In this document: piece after piece, positions 17,011 to 26,620 of the stretch
Layout: each line of letters starts with the position of its first letter
Numbering within the stretch: the stretch's first letter is position 1
Assembly (NCBI GenBank): GCA_964568805.1
Contig: CAZMRW010000028.1
Coordinates: forward strand, 1-42,099
Length of the DNA: 42,099 bases
Origin: CAZMRW01 sp964568805
Lineage (GTDB): Bacteria > Pseudomonadota > Gammaproteobacteria > Methylococcales > Methylomonadaceae
Direction: 5' to 3'
The notes under the pieces: generated by a model
The model's database searches: none
What the model was told of the DNA's origin: nothing
The model's input: only the letters and a program-made list of their open reading frames with translations
Program-made: the position numbers and the translations under genes

Positions 17011-17859
17011 TTACGCTTTTGTGCCTGAATCAACGGCTCGATACACTTGATGAGAAGCCATTTCCGGATCTGATGTACACAGGCGCCAATCCGATTCAGT
17101 CGAGACGGTTTCATTGGTCAGCGCCGTCACTATCAGCCGTCTTGTTTCATGGCTGACAGTCTGACGATCTTTACCCGAGGTATCGATAACGGGAAGAAAG
17201 CAAAGACTTGCCTCGATCTTCTCCAGCATCAGCATTTTTATCAAATGTTTAACAAAGGTGTCGTCGCCTACGAAAGGCGCATGCTCTTTTGATGCCCCGT
17301 GATATTGTATGGCCACCGGTTGAATTGCTGAGTGTGTTGATAAGGCGGGCTGAAACAGGGACGCATGAAAATTCAGCACCTGATCTCCCTTCGTGGTGGT
17401 GCCTTCAGGAAAGGCAATGATAGTCCCGTTTTGTTTTAATAGGCTGATCATCTTGTCGGCAGTGCCCAGGATGTTTTTTTTATCGCCGCGGCGGATGAAA
17501 ATAGTTCCGGCCTGTCTGGACAGGAAACCGATCACAGGCCAATGCAGTATATCGCTTTTGGCTACAAAACAGGCGGGTTTATACTGACCGATGACAATGA
17601 TATCCAGCCAGGAAATGTGATTGCTGGCCAGCATGGCCGTCTGCTCGGAAACCCTGCCATTTTTAACAATAGTCAGATTAATCAGGAGGCCGAACGTTTT
17701 CAGCCACAGCAGTTTAATACGGTCACGTTGGATTCTCGCAGCGCTGGGCGAAAACAGGCAAGCGATTGCCGGAAAAAGCCCGGCGGCAATGATAATTCCG
17801 AAGTAAAACAGCAGGAATATCAAAAAAAGTTTATAGAGCAGACGCAGTTTCAATTTCAT
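17011..17859 (-). CDS. olsA: lyso-lipid acyltransferase, probable OlsA (PlsC family)
   Basis: The 282-residue protein starts with a membrane segment (KLFLIFLLFYFGIIIAAGLF) and has the PlsC motifs: NHISWLD at residues 80-86 (the catalytic His-Asp pair), FIRRGDK near 121-127 and FPEGTTT at 150-156. The family transfers a fatty acid from acyl-ACP or acyl-CoA onto a free hydroxyl. On its own it could be a 1-acylglycerol-3-phosphate acyltransferase. Because it overlaps by 29 bases with an OlsB-type gene, the more likely role is the second step of ornithine-lipid synthesis, esterifying lyso-ornithine lipid. It acts at the inner face of the cytoplasmic membrane. A Pho box lies upstream of the gene pair. 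Confidence 0.85.
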   Translation of the reverse strand: MKLKLRLLYKLFLIFLLFYFGIIIAAGLFPAIACLFSPSAARIQRDRIKLLWLKTFGLLINLTIVKNGRVSEQTAMLASNHISWLDIIVIGQYKPACFVAKSDILHWPVIGFLSRQAGTIFIRRGDKKNILGTADKMISLLKQNGTIIAFPEGTTTKGDQVLNFHASLFQPALSTHSAIQPVAIQYHGASKEHAPFVGDDTFVKHLIKMLMLEKIEASLCFLPVIDTSGKDRQTVSHETRRLIVTALTNETVSTESDWRLCTSDPEMASHQVYRAVDSGTKA

Positions 17860-18622
17860 TGCCAGCCTGATAGCCTCTCATATAATGTTTGCTGTAGCGT
17901 TCCTGAAGCTGGTCTAGCGGCAGTAACACGAACAAATCCATGCAGTTGAAGTCTTTATCCCAGTAGGGTTCGCCGCAGACCAGGGCTCCGAAGCGCAAAT
18001 AGGCTTTCAGCAACGGTGGGATGCCCGATTCATCGCGTTGGCATCTTAGGGCTTCGGGGACTGGTATGCTGGGTTTGACCTGAAACGTTGCTGGTGCGAT
18101 ATTTTTAGCATCGATATTCCGGTAAACCGCATCCACGGCATAACCGCTGGGTCCGGGCGTAATGCTGGCGCAGCCAAGCAAATAGTTAAACCGGCCCTGT
18201 AAAGCATATTGAACGAGGGCAGACCAGAGCGTTGTCAATACCGAACTGCCCCGGTAAGCGGGATCGACGCAAGTGCGGCCTATTTCGAGAAAACGTCCTT
18301 GCAATGCGAGGACTTGATCAAGTTCGAATTCATCCTGGGAATAAAATCGCCCTAGCCTTAGTGCCTGATCCTGATTGAGCAAACGCGTATAGCCGACAAT
18401 TTTGTTATTGACGTTGTCATAAACAATCAAATGATCGCAATAGTCATCCACGTCATCATAATCCAGCCCTTCCGATTCGGTTTTGAGTTTGGCCCCCATT
18501 TCCTGGGCAAAAACTCGAAAACGCAATGCCTGGGCTTCCTTGATCCGGGCGTCCGAGACGGCAAGAAAGCAGGACAATTTTTTTAAAGGCTGTTTTGATG
18601 TGTCTGCGTCTAATGTTTTCAT
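17831..18622 (-). CDS. olsB: L-ornithine N-acyltransferase OlsB-like (GNAT fold)
   Basis: The 263-residue protein matches the OlsB/hemolysin-like acyltransferase family at full length. It shows EAQALRFRVFAQEMGA near the start, DDYCDHLIVYD, VGYTRLLNQDQA, the block FLEIGRTCVDPAYRGSSVLTTLWSAL (acyl-carrier-binding and catalytic region), GCASI, and near the end PPLLKAYLRFGALVCGEPYWDKDFNCMDLFVLL. OlsB uses 3-hydroxyacyl-ACP to form lyso-ornithine lipid from ornithine, the first step of this phosphorus-free membrane lipid. The neighbouring acyltransferase completes the pathway. Upstream, three CTGTCAT-like repeats at 11-base spacing point to PhoB control, as known for olsB in rhizobia. Use of an amino acid other than ornithine cannot be ruled out. 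Confidence 0.88.
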   Translation of the reverse strand: MKTLDADTSKQPLKKLSCFLAVSDARIKEAQALRFRVFAQEMGAKLKTESEGLDYDDVDDYCDHLIVYDNVNNKIVGYTRLLNQDQALRLGRFYSQDEFELDQVLALQGRFLEIGRTCVDPAYRGSSVLTTLWSALVQYALQGRFNYLLGCASITPGPSGYAVDAVYRNIDAKNIAPATFQVKPSIPVPEALRCQRDESGIPPLLKAYLRFGALVCGEPYWDKDFNCMDLFVLLPLDQLQERYSKHYMRGYQAGNEIETASAL

Positions 18623-18700
18623 CGGTAGTCCTATTACGAAAAGATAGGGATACCTTAAGCAAACAAGGTGTCAGTTTTGTGTCGATTTCATTAACGCTAA

Positions 18701-18729
18701 ATGACACTACCGTGACTATTTGATGACAG
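18701..18729 (-). promoter_or_regulatory. Pho box (three PhoB half-sites) upstream of olsBA
   Basis: On the minus strand the order is CTGTCAT (18729-18723), CAAA, TAGTCAC (18718-18712), GGTA, GTGTCAT (18707-18701). The three seven-base units lie exactly 11 bases apart and match the PhoB half-site CTGTCAT at 7, 5 and 6 positions (counting C as acceptable in the last place). The first two units closely resemble the E. coli phoA box. The site ends 78 bases before the olsB ATG, leaving room for a -10 box and leader. The rest of the 312-base gap (18623-18934) holds a GGGAC/GTCCC hairpin near 18771-18786 and nothing else I can support. Confidence 0.72.
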
Positions 18730-18934
18730 ACAATACGAGTAAACAGGAATTGAGGACGTTAAAGCGGGCAGGGACTGTCATGTCCCTGGGGGGGTAAATC
18801 AAATTATGTCATCAATGGCCGGCTGAATGTTTTTGATAGACCAAGGTTTTTGTAAACCGTTACCGATAAATTGTCCGGCTAAACCCTTTATCGATAAAAG
18901 CTTATTAAAGATGACTGCATTAATTTAGATAGCC

Positions 18935-19606
18935 TTAATAACCCCCATGATGAACGGATTGTTGATGGTCTTTGTCGCGGTTTTTTCTTTGACGCCCTGG
19001 TTGATCGTGATCTGCCTGACGGAGGCGTTGATCAGGGTTTGCATGAAAGCGCTCATGATCCCTTACCGGCTTTTTAGCTGCCCATTCGTTTTGGCGAGAC
19101 CCGCGGTTGTAGTCCCGTTTATCATCAGGCCTTTGTTGCTGCCCGTAATTTTGTGGGTTTGGATGGGACCACACATGTTGACGGTCATGTTGTCTTTGCG
19201 GGTAATTGTTAGGTAACTTGCGCCAATGATCAGCGTCTTGATGATGTGGGCGGTCAAGGTAGCGCGTTGCAGGTTCTTTATATGCCCATTGTTGGTTCTT
19301 CCCGTCGGGATGATGATGGCGACCCTTCGAAGGATTCGCTTTCAGGCGGCCGTAATTCCATGAACGATTTGTATCATAGCCGCCATCATCATGATCATGG
19401 CCATACTGACCATAGACGGGATAAGCATAATTATCGTAACGATACGGATAACCGCCGTTATAAGCCCCCGGTGAGGCGACATAGCCGCTGCTATAGCTAG
19501 TATAGGCACCGCCAGCAGGATAATAAGCCTGATGCGGGTAATGGGTGCAGGCGGTCAGAAACAACAGTATACTGCCATAAAGTACCCTTTGGATTAACGA
19601 GTTCAT
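18935..19606 (-). CDS. His-, Tyr- and Gln-rich lipoprotein of unknown function
   Basis: The 223-residue product begins with a lipoprotein signal peptide (MNSLIQRVLYGSILLFLTAC, lipobox LTAC, Cys20). Residues 21-75 are rich in Tyr, Gly and Pro, with repeated YxxY-like spacing. The remainder is very polar, rich in His, Asp, Gln, Asn and Arg, with HDHDD, GRHHHPDG, PHHQDADH and a HHGGY end. No domain is recognisable and most of the protein is probably disordered. The His/Asp clusters could bind metal such as copper, nickel or zinc, but that is a guess from composition. It should sit in the periplasm, tethered to a membrane. The gene stands alone, divergent from ppnN. Confidence 0.7.
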   Translation of the reverse strand: MNSLIQRVLYGSILLFLTACTHYPHQAYYPAGGAYTSYSSGYVASPGAYNGGYPYRYDNYAYPVYGQYGHDHDDGGYDTNRSWNYGRLKANPSKGRHHHPDGKNQQWAYKEPATRYLDRPHHQDADHWRKLPNNYPQRQHDRQHVWSHPNPQNYGQQQRPDDKRDYNRGSRQNEWAAKKPVRDHERFHANPDQRLRQADHDQPGRQRKNRDKDHQQSVHHGGY

Positions 19607-19748
19607 GTTTCTTCCTTTTCGATTATTTAATGTTTAAATACAGGATAGATGGCGGATGCTGAATGTTGAATGAATCCGGGATAATATTTTTATTTCATAC
19701 GTTTGTAGCACTGAGTTGTGCAATATTAATTAAACCGTTAGGAAAACA

Positions 19749-21119
19749 ATGAAACACCAAGTAATCGATGCAGTGATTTCCCCCGAAGGCCGTCTGGACG
19801 TGCTATCCAAAGCTGAAGTTGTCAAACTCCTTGATACCAGTCAGGGCGGCTTGTACCGTATATTCAGAAATTGTTCGCTGGCCGTGATTAATTGCGGCAG
19901 TTGGATGGACGACGGCAAGGAACTGCTGGAACGTTATTCGTCCTTTTCAATTCGCGTTGTCCAGGAGCAGCGCGGCATCAAGCTGGAGGTTAAAAACGCT
20001 CCCGCCCATGCCTTTGTCGACGGCAAAATGATCAAGGGCATCAGGGAGCATTTGTTTGCAGTTTTACGCGATATTATCTACGTCAGCGACGAAATTTACG
20101 ATAATCCCAAATTCGATCTCGACTCTTCCTATGGTATTAGCAATGCCGTATTTCACATATTGCGCAATGCGAATATTCTTCGACCGATGACTAATCCGAA
20201 TTTGGTCGTGTGCTGGGGCGGCCATTCGATCAGCCGCAAGGAATACGATTATACCAAGCTGGTCGGCCATGAAATGGGGTTGCGCGGCCTGGATATTTGC
20301 ACCGGTTGCGGACCCGGGGCGATGAAAGGGCCAATGAAAGGCGCCGCGATAGGACACGCCAAACAGCGTTTAAAGCATGGCCAGTATTTGGGCATTACCG
20401 AGCCCGGTATTATCGCCGCCGAATCTCCCAATCCGATTGTCAATGATCTGGTTATTATGCCGGATATTGAAAAACGGCTGGAGGCATTTGTCCGCACCGG
20501 GCATGGCATTGTCGTGTTTCCTGGAGGTGCCGGCACCGCCGAGGAAATTCTATATATCTTGGGCATATTGCTGCATCCGGATAATGCCGAAATGCCTTTC
20601 CCGCTGATTTTTACCGGACCGGACAGTGCCAAGGACTATTTCGACGGCATCGATAAGTTCATTGGAGATACTTTGGGCCATCACGCCCAGCGACGCTACA
20701 AGATTATTATCGATGATCCGGCCAGAGTCTCGACAGAAATGTTTGCCGGCATCCAACAGGTACGACAATTTCGGAAAGAAACGGGAGACGCTTATTATTT
20801 TAACTGGTTGTTGAAGATTGACCGGGCATTTCAAAAGCCCTTCGTGCCAACTCATGAGAACATGCGGAATCTGGCCTTGCACAAAAACCAGGACGCACAT
20901 TTACTGGCCGCTAACCTGCGCTGTGCATTCTCGGGTATTGTTGCAGGTAATGTCAAAGATGACGGCATACGGGCGATCGAACAGCTCGGTCATTTTGATA
21001 TACGCGGCGACGCCGGCATCATGCAACTGATGGATACGTTATTAACGTCTTTTGTCGCTCAGCACCGCATGAAACTGCCGGGAAAAAAATATGTACCCTG
21101 CTATCGTATTATTCAATAG
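19749..21119 (+). CDS. ppnN: pyrimidine/purine nucleotide 5'-monophosphate nucleosidase PpnN (LOG family)
   Basis: The 456-residue protein has the length and layout of E. coli PpnN (YgdH): an N-terminal extension, the central Rossmann-type LOG domain and a C-terminal cap. The nucleosidase motif PGGAGTAEE is intact (the PGGxGTxxE signature of the LOG superfamily), preceded by CTGCGPGAMKGPMKGA. It splits NMPs, best known for GMP and IMP, into base and ribose 5-phosphate, and in E. coli is stimulated by (p)ppGpp. TTAGGAAAAC before the ATG serves as the ribosome site. It is 49 bases upstream of topB on the same strand. Confidence 0.93.
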   Translation: MKHQVIDAVISPEGRLDVLSKAEVVKLLDTSQGGLYRIFRNCSLAVINCGSWMDDGKELLERYSSFSIRVVQEQRGIKLEVKNAPAHAFVDGKMIKGIREHLFAVLRDIIYVSDEIYDNPKFDLDSSYGISNAVFHILRNANILRPMTNPNLVVCWGGHSISRKEYDYTKLVGHEMGLRGLDICTGCGPGAMKGPMKGAAIGHAKQRLKHGQYLGITEPGIIAAESPNPIVNDLVIMPDIEKRLEAFVRTGHGIVVFPGGAGTAEEILYILGILLHPDNAEMPFPLIFTGPDSAKDYFDGIDKFIGDTLGHHAQRRYKIIIDDPARVSTEMFAGIQQVRQFRKETGDAYYFNWLLKIDRAFQKPFVPTHENMRNLALHKNQDAHLLAANLRCAFSGIVAGNVKDDGIRAIEQLGHFDIRGDAGIMQLMDTLLTSFVAQHRMKLPGKKYVPCYRIIQ

Positions 21120-21168
21120 GATGACTGGGCGCAAGACGACAAATTTGGTTTTTAAGCGTTAACCTTTT

Positions 21169-23532
21169 ATGAAAGTTGTATTGACTGAAAAGCCTTCGGT
21201 TGCTCGCGATTTAGCAAACTGCCTGGCCGCTCGTAAACGCCATGACGGCTTTTTTGATGGCAATGGTTATCTAATCACTTGGGCGTTCGGTCATTTGGTC
21301 GAACTTATGGAACCGGATGAATACCATAAAGCGTGGAAACGCTGGTCACTGGCGGATTTGCCGATTATCCCCAAGTCTTTCGGCCTCAAAGCCAGAAACG
21401 ATGCTTCCGCGAAAAGGCAATTGGCTATTATCAAGCAGTTGTTCCAGCAGAGCGATGAAATTATTTGCGCAACCGATGCGGGTAGAGAAGGGGAGCTAAT
21501 TTTTCGGTACATTCTGTCCTGGACGGAGTGTTTGCATAAACCCATCAAGCGCTTGTGGATAAGCTCATTGACCGATGAAGCGATACGCGATGGTTTTCAA
21601 CGCTTACAGAATGCCGACGCCTACCAGGGCCTTTATCGGGCGGCAAAATGCCGGAGCGAAGCGGACTGGCTGGTCGGTTTGAATGCCACCCGTCTCTATA
21701 CCCTCAAATTTGGCCAGGGTTCAAGCCTTTGGACTTTAGGGCGTGTACAAACACCTGTTCTCGCTCTCGTCGTACAGAGGGATTTGGACATCGCCAATTT
21801 TAGTCCGAAAGATTTTTGGGAGTTACAGACCGTCTACCGGAAAATCCGTTTCCAGTATGCCGGTGGCCGTTTCGAACAGCGGAACGATGCTGAAGCCTTG
21901 TTAAACCGGATTAAAGATCATGATTTTCAGATTACCGCCGTCAATGGGAAACAGGAGCGGGTGTTGCCGCCGCTCCTCTATGATTTGACCGATTTACAGA
22001 AGGACATGAGTATCCGTTACGGATTCACTGCCGAAAAAACATTAAATTCTGCCCAGGCACTATACGAAAAAAAACATATCACCTATCCCCGTACGGACAG
22101 CCGTTGTTTAAGTAACGATATGAAGCCGGGAATGAAACCCTTATTGGCGCAATTAAGCAAACGCTTCGAGCACCAGATTGCAGCGCTTGATCTTGACGAT
22201 TTGCCTATGACACCTCGTCTGTTTAACGATGATAAAGTGACCGACCATCATGCCATTATTCCAACCATGTCGTTGCCTGGGTCGTTAAACGAAGATGACG
22301 CCAGGGTCTATGAAGCCGTCGCGCAGCGATTTATCGCGTCATTTTATCCCCCCTGCATTAAAGAGATCACCGCTGTCCACGGCAAAATCGATCAAATCGA
22401 ATTTAAAACGACAGGCACGGTGATCATCGATCCGGGCTGGCAGGCGTTATACAAAAACCAGCAGGATTTTCAGGATGACAAAGACCAAAACAGCTTGCCC
22501 AGGTTTGAACAGGGTGAGTCCGGCCCGCATCATCCAGCCATTAATCAGGGCAAAACAGCACCGCCCAAGTTTTTTACCGAAGCCAGTTTATTAAGCATGA
22601 TGGAGTCGGCAGGCAAAACTTGCGACGATGAAATACTTAGGGAAGCGCTGAAAGAAAAGGGCCTGGGAACGCCTGCGACCAGGGCGTCGATTATCGAGAT
22701 TCTGATCAAGCGAAATTATATAAAGCGTCAAAAAAAATTGCTGCTCAGTACTGAATCAGGCCGCCATCTGATTTCGCTGATTGCCGATGATCGATTGAAA
22801 TCGGCCGCATTGACCGGTGAATGGGAGTCCAAGCTAAAGAAAATTGAGAGGAATGGCTATGACCCGGATCAGTTCATGGCCGAGATTGTTGAATTTACCC
22901 GGAAAATGATGGATGTTGCGGATCAGCCCGATGTTGATGACAGCCGATTGGGCGACTGCCCTTTATGCCGGCATGCCATCATAGAGGGCAGGCGGGGTTA
23001 TGGTTGCAGTGATTGGAAAAATGGCTGCCGATTTGTTCTTTGGAAAGAGGCTTATGGCGTGCCGGTGACAACCGCAATGGCCAGACAATTGCTGCAGAAT
23101 TTCCAAACCAGACTTGCATACGCCGTCAAAACCGGCGATGACGTGTTTAATGCTCAACTGACTCTTAATGAGCAAGGCGAAATAGGTTATATCAGACACC
23201 ACGATCACCGACTGCAGCCGGTCGTTGATGCGATGGGGGATTGTCCTTTATGTAACGGCAAGATTGTGGAAGTGGCTAAAGGCTATAGTTGCAGCGAATG
23301 GCGTAACGGTTGCAAAATGGTTATCTGGAAAACCATCGCCCATAAAAAAATAACTCCGGCAATGGCGAGAAAATTATTGATCGACGGTGAAACCGGTGTG
23401 CTTAAAGGCTTTAAATCGAGTAAAGGCAAGGAATTTCAGGTAAATCTGAAACTGATCGACGGCAAGGTTCAGATGGATTTCGCTGGAACAAATAACCCGC
23501 CCCGGAAGCCGACCATCCAACCTGACAAGTGA
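21169..23532 (+). CDS. topB: DNA topoisomerase III
   Basis: The 787-residue type IA topoisomerase has an N-terminal TOPRIM domain (VVLTEKPSVARDLA; acidic residues in ATDAGREGELI) and the active-site Tyr306 in HITYPRTDSRCL. The FKTTG and GLGTPATRASIIE regions are typical of TopB. It is longer than E. coli TopB (653). The extra C-terminal part holds two zinc-finger-type modules, each with GDCPLC and a second Cys pair (around GYGCSDWKNGC and GYSCSEWRNGC). The enzyme passes single strands, decatenates replication intermediates and may act with RecQ. It lies 49 bases behind ppnN. Longer versions of this form occur on mobile elements too, but nothing around it suggests transfer. Confidence 0.95.
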   Translation: MKVVLTEKPSVARDLANCLAARKRHDGFFDGNGYLITWAFGHLVELMEPDEYHKAWKRWSLADLPIIPKSFGLKARNDASAKRQLAIIKQLFQQSDEIICATDAGREGELIFRYILSWTECLHKPIKRLWISSLTDEAIRDGFQRLQNADAYQGLYRAAKCRSEADWLVGLNATRLYTLKFGQGSSLWTLGRVQTPVLALVVQRDLDIANFSPKDFWELQTVYRKIRFQYAGGRFEQRNDAEALLNRIKDHDFQITAVNGKQERVLPPLLYDLTDLQKDMSIRYGFTAEKTLNSAQALYEKKHITYPRTDSRCLSNDMKPGMKPLLAQLSKRFEHQIAALDLDDLPMTPRLFNDDKVTDHHAIIPTMSLPGSLNEDDARVYEAVAQRFIASFYPPCIKEITAVHGKIDQIEFKTTGTVIIDPGWQALYKNQQDFQDDKDQNSLPRFEQGESGPHHPAINQGKTAPPKFFTEASLLSMMESAGKTCDDEILREALKEKGLGTPATRASIIEILIKRNYIKRQKKLLLSTESGRHLISLIADDRLKSAALTGEWESKLKKIERNGYDPDQFMAEIVEFTRKMMDVADQPDVDDSRLGDCPLCRHAIIEGRRGYGCSDWKNGCRFVLWKEAYGVPVTTAMARQLLQNFQTRLAYAVKTGDDVFNAQLTLNEQGEIGYIRHHDHRLQPVVDAMGDCPLCNGKIVEVAKGYSCSEWRNGCKMVIWKTIAHKKITPAMARKLLIDGETGVLKGFKSSKGKEFQVNLKLIDGKVQMDFAGTNNPPRKPTIQPDK

Positions 23533-23719
23533 TCATTAATGAGTAACGTCATTCTTAGCAGTACGCCAGTCAACTCTTGGCAGGTAGCGATGGGGTGGCC
23601 GCGGTGTTAACCTTATGCAAAAGTGACTGAAATAAAACACCGTTGTATAGCGGGCGAAGGAATCGAATTGATATTATGAACCGGTCACCGCGTCCTTACT
23701 ATTTTGTCAATGTAATGCG

Positions 23720-26611
23720 TTATTTCGATTTAATAATTGCGGAATTTAACTTAGGCCCTCTGACATGAAATTCCGGCTCGGGCATCGGTTTTCCTATGCC
23801 ATATCCTTGGGCATAATCGACTTTAATTTCAGCCAATATATCCAGGATGGCCTGATTTTCAACGAACTCAGCGACGGTTTTTATCCCCATGCCTTGGCCC
23901 ACACTATTAATCGCATTAACAAACAGTTGATCTTCATGACTACTGGTTAAATTTTTTATAAAAGAACCGTCAATTTTAAGGTAGTTAACCGGAAGTTTTT
24001 TTAGGTAGTTCATCGAAGAAAATCCGACGCCGAAATCATCCAGGGCAAAGCTGCCGCCAATGCCTTTAATTCTGATAATTAAATCGTGTGCAGACTGAAG
24101 ATTGGTCACGGCCTGAGTTTCGGTTACTTCGAAAATAAAGTGTGAGGCGTCTACCTGGTAAGTTGTCAGTAGTCTGCTGATGATATTGAAAGCATCCTGA
24201 TTTGATAACATTTCACCGGATAAATTAATCGATAGTTTTACATCAAATCCCTGTTTAATCAGCTCAGCCTGCTTGGAAAAAGCTAATTCAATGACGCGTT
24301 GGTCTATTTGCAGGATTAATCCGGTTTTTTCAGCGGTCTCTATGAAAAGGCTTGGTTGAATGATCTCGCCGGATGGACCCATCATCCTCAGCAGGCATTC
24401 ATAATGCTCGATGCTTTTATTGGCAATGCGCATAATGGGTTGATAATAAAGAACAAACCGGTTTTCCTCCAAGGCTTTTTCAATGTTGGTTTTCCAGGTT
24501 ACCCGTTTTCTGATTTCATGCCGGTTGATATCTTCATTATTGGCCAGCCGCCAGCTGCCGCGTCCCTGTTCCTTGGCCCGGTACATCGCTATATCGACAG
24601 AAGCGAGTAAATCCTGAGCGGAACAATTGGGTTCGGGAAACATTAATAAGCCTGCGCTGACGGATACCCTGTGCCGTTCATTACCATCGGCGATGACGAC
24701 TGTGGTCATATCAGTACACAGTTTCTGCACGAGTTCCTCGGCATGTTGATGGGTGATATTGGGTGCTAGAATGATAAACTCATCGCCGCCAAACCTGGCG
24801 ATAATATCGGATTTTCGAGTAATATGGTGCAATTTTTCAGCTACCTTGATTAATAATTCATCGCCGATCTGATGCCCGCTACTGTCATTGACATATTTAA
24901 ATTGATCGATATCAAAAAAGATAATGGCTGAAAGAAGGTCGTACCGGGTTGCAACAGCAATGGCCTGATCCAGTTCTTTTTCAAACTTACGCCGGTTATA
25001 CAGACTGGTTAACGGGTCATGCTCGGCTAACCAGGTTAATTGGTTTTCATATTTTTTTCTTTCAGTCAGATCCAGTCCGACGACCAAGGTATCCGAAACT
25101 TTATCTGGTGTGGAGTCCTCGACGACCAGCGGTGACAAAAACCATGAAATATATAATTCAGAATCATCACGTGCATGGATCGGACATTCAAATTGAAACG
25201 TTTTCTTCCTTTTTTCAACCAAATAGGCTTTTGACGCCTGAATAAATTCGGAAACCTCCTCGGTCATAAACAGTTCTGTGAATTTTTTTCCGAGTAAATC
25301 GATTTCCTGATAACCGGTTAGATGTTCGGCATATTTATTGGCTGAATTTATCAATCCCGAACTGTCGATGGTCAGAATGATGACTTGAGTTGTATCAAGT
25401 ATTTTATCGATAAAGTTTTTTTCATGCTGCAGTTCCTGGGCCTGATCGGAAAGTCTTAATGTCCGTTGTATGACCTGTTCATCCAGTTCTTTGAGTGTGT
25501 CAATCAGTTCGTGGGCGGCCGATTCCAGGACATCGATTTCATCTCTGAAAAATTTTCGGTTTTTTATATGAAACAGATTGGCTACCAAGGCATATTGTTT
25601 TCTGGCAATAAGAGGCAGTAAGTTGACCAGATTTTTCAGTCTTCGACTGGGACTGATTAACAAGACCAGCAAGACTCCACCGGACAGCAGCACGCTTAAT
25701 AATCCGCCAATGGCATACAAAGCGGTGGCATTGTGCACAACTTTCAGGCTTGCGGTGATGTCTTCAATAATCAGCAGGATGGTGTTGTTATTCGTATCGT
25801 TGAATGGCATGGAAATGAATTCATACGTTTTCCCTTTCGATTCAAATATCCTGGAGCCTTTAAGCAAACCGGCAGGGTACTGTTTACTGAATTCCAGCAG
25901 TAAGACTGAATTTTTTTCCAGTTCAGTCAGCGCCAGTAAATTAGCGGACCAGGATTTGATCTGCAGCAGCCCTTTCTTTGATGGTTTTGAGTTATGGGAT
26001 AATATGCCAACATTAGATCCGGTGATATGTTTCATTTGCAGAACCGTATTGGCCAGATCGATACCAAAAATAAAAATACCGATGAAATCACCATTATGAA
26101 GAAATGGGGATGCATGAAAATGGATGCAGCTATCTACGCATAAAATACTATCGAATGGGGATTCGTATTTTGCGACATATTCGAGACCTTCTTGAAATTG
26201 ATTTTCATAACCGGTATTGCCCCAGTTACCTACTAAGCGTCCTTCCTTGGTAAAAAGATAAGCAGATTCAATATCGGATTCAAGTTCAATTTGAAACCAA
26301 TTGTTGTCTATGATTTTTTTGATGACATCAAGTGCTTTGGCTTTGGGTATTGCGGTATCGAGCAATGCCGGTATCAGCCAACTGAGATCGACCCTGTCAC
26401 TTTTAACTTCCTGTAATATTCCTTGAAAGGCTTGTTGATAAGATCGTTGTATCCTTGCTCTTTCCTGATGATAGTTTTTATCCAGCGTATATTTACCGAA
26501 CTGTACGATGGCACCTGAAGCGATCAACGTAGCAAAACTGACAGACAGAATTGCTTTCCAGACCAGACTTAAATACCGTTGTAGAATTATTTTGATAAAC
26601 AACATGGACAA
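23720..26611 (-). CDS. membrane sensor with PAS, GGDEF and EAL domains (cyclic-di-GMP turnover)
   Basis: The 963-residue protein has a membrane helix at about 19-36, a periplasmic region of about 250 residues and a second helix at about 297-319. A helical linker follows, then a PAS domain (about 400-515), GGDEF (about 525-690) and EAL (about 705-950). The cyclase motif FGGDEF (607-612) is intact, with a product-inhibition site RKSD (599-602) at the usual distance. In the phosphodiesterase domain EAL reads ECL (738-740), but the other expected catalytic positions are present: NLS, FEVTE, DDFG (858-861), KIDGSF, AEFVE and the AQGYG Gln. Both activities are therefore possible. Its start is nine bases behind the stop of the LuxI-like acyltransferase gene. 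Confidence 0.93.
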   Translation of the reverse strand: MSMLFIKIILQRYLSLVWKAILSVSFATLIASGAIVQFGKYTLDKNYHQERARIQRSYQQAFQGILQEVKSDRVDLSWLIPALLDTAIPKAKALDVIKKIIDNNWFQIELESDIESAYLFTKEGRLVGNWGNTGYENQFQEGLEYVAKYESPFDSILCVDSCIHFHASPFLHNGDFIGIFIFGIDLANTVLQMKHITGSNVGILSHNSKPSKKGLLQIKSWSANLLALTELEKNSVLLLEFSKQYPAGLLKGSRIFESKGKTYEFISMPFNDTNNNTILLIIEDITASLKVVHNATALYAIGGLLSVLLSGGVLLVLLISPSRRLKNLVNLLPLIARKQYALVANLFHIKNRKFFRDEIDVLESAAHELIDTLKELDEQVIQRTLRLSDQAQELQHEKNFIDKILDTTQVIILTIDSSGLINSANKYAEHLTGYQEIDLLGKKFTELFMTEEVSEFIQASKAYLVEKRKKTFQFECPIHARDDSELYISWFLSPLVVEDSTPDKVSDTLVVGLDLTERKKYENQLTWLAEHDPLTSLYNRRKFEKELDQAIAVATRYDLLSAIIFFDIDQFKYVNDSSGHQIGDELLIKVAEKLHHITRKSDIIARFGGDEFIILAPNITHQHAEELVQKLCTDMTTVVIADGNERHRVSVSAGLLMFPEPNCSAQDLLASVDIAMYRAKEQGRGSWRLANNEDINRHEIRKRVTWKTNIEKALEENRFVLYYQPIMRIANKSIEHYECLLRMMGPSGEIIQPSLFIETAEKTGLILQIDQRVIELAFSKQAELIKQGFDVKLSINLSGEMLSNQDAFNIISRLLTTYQVDASHFIFEVTETQAVTNLQSAHDLIIRIKGIGGSFALDDFGVGFSSMNYLKKLPVNYLKIDGSFIKNLTSSHEDQLFVNAINSVGQGMGIKTVAEFVENQAILDILAEIKVDYAQGYGIGKPMPEPEFHVRGPKLNSAIIKSK

Positions 26612-26620
26612 CCAACAGGT

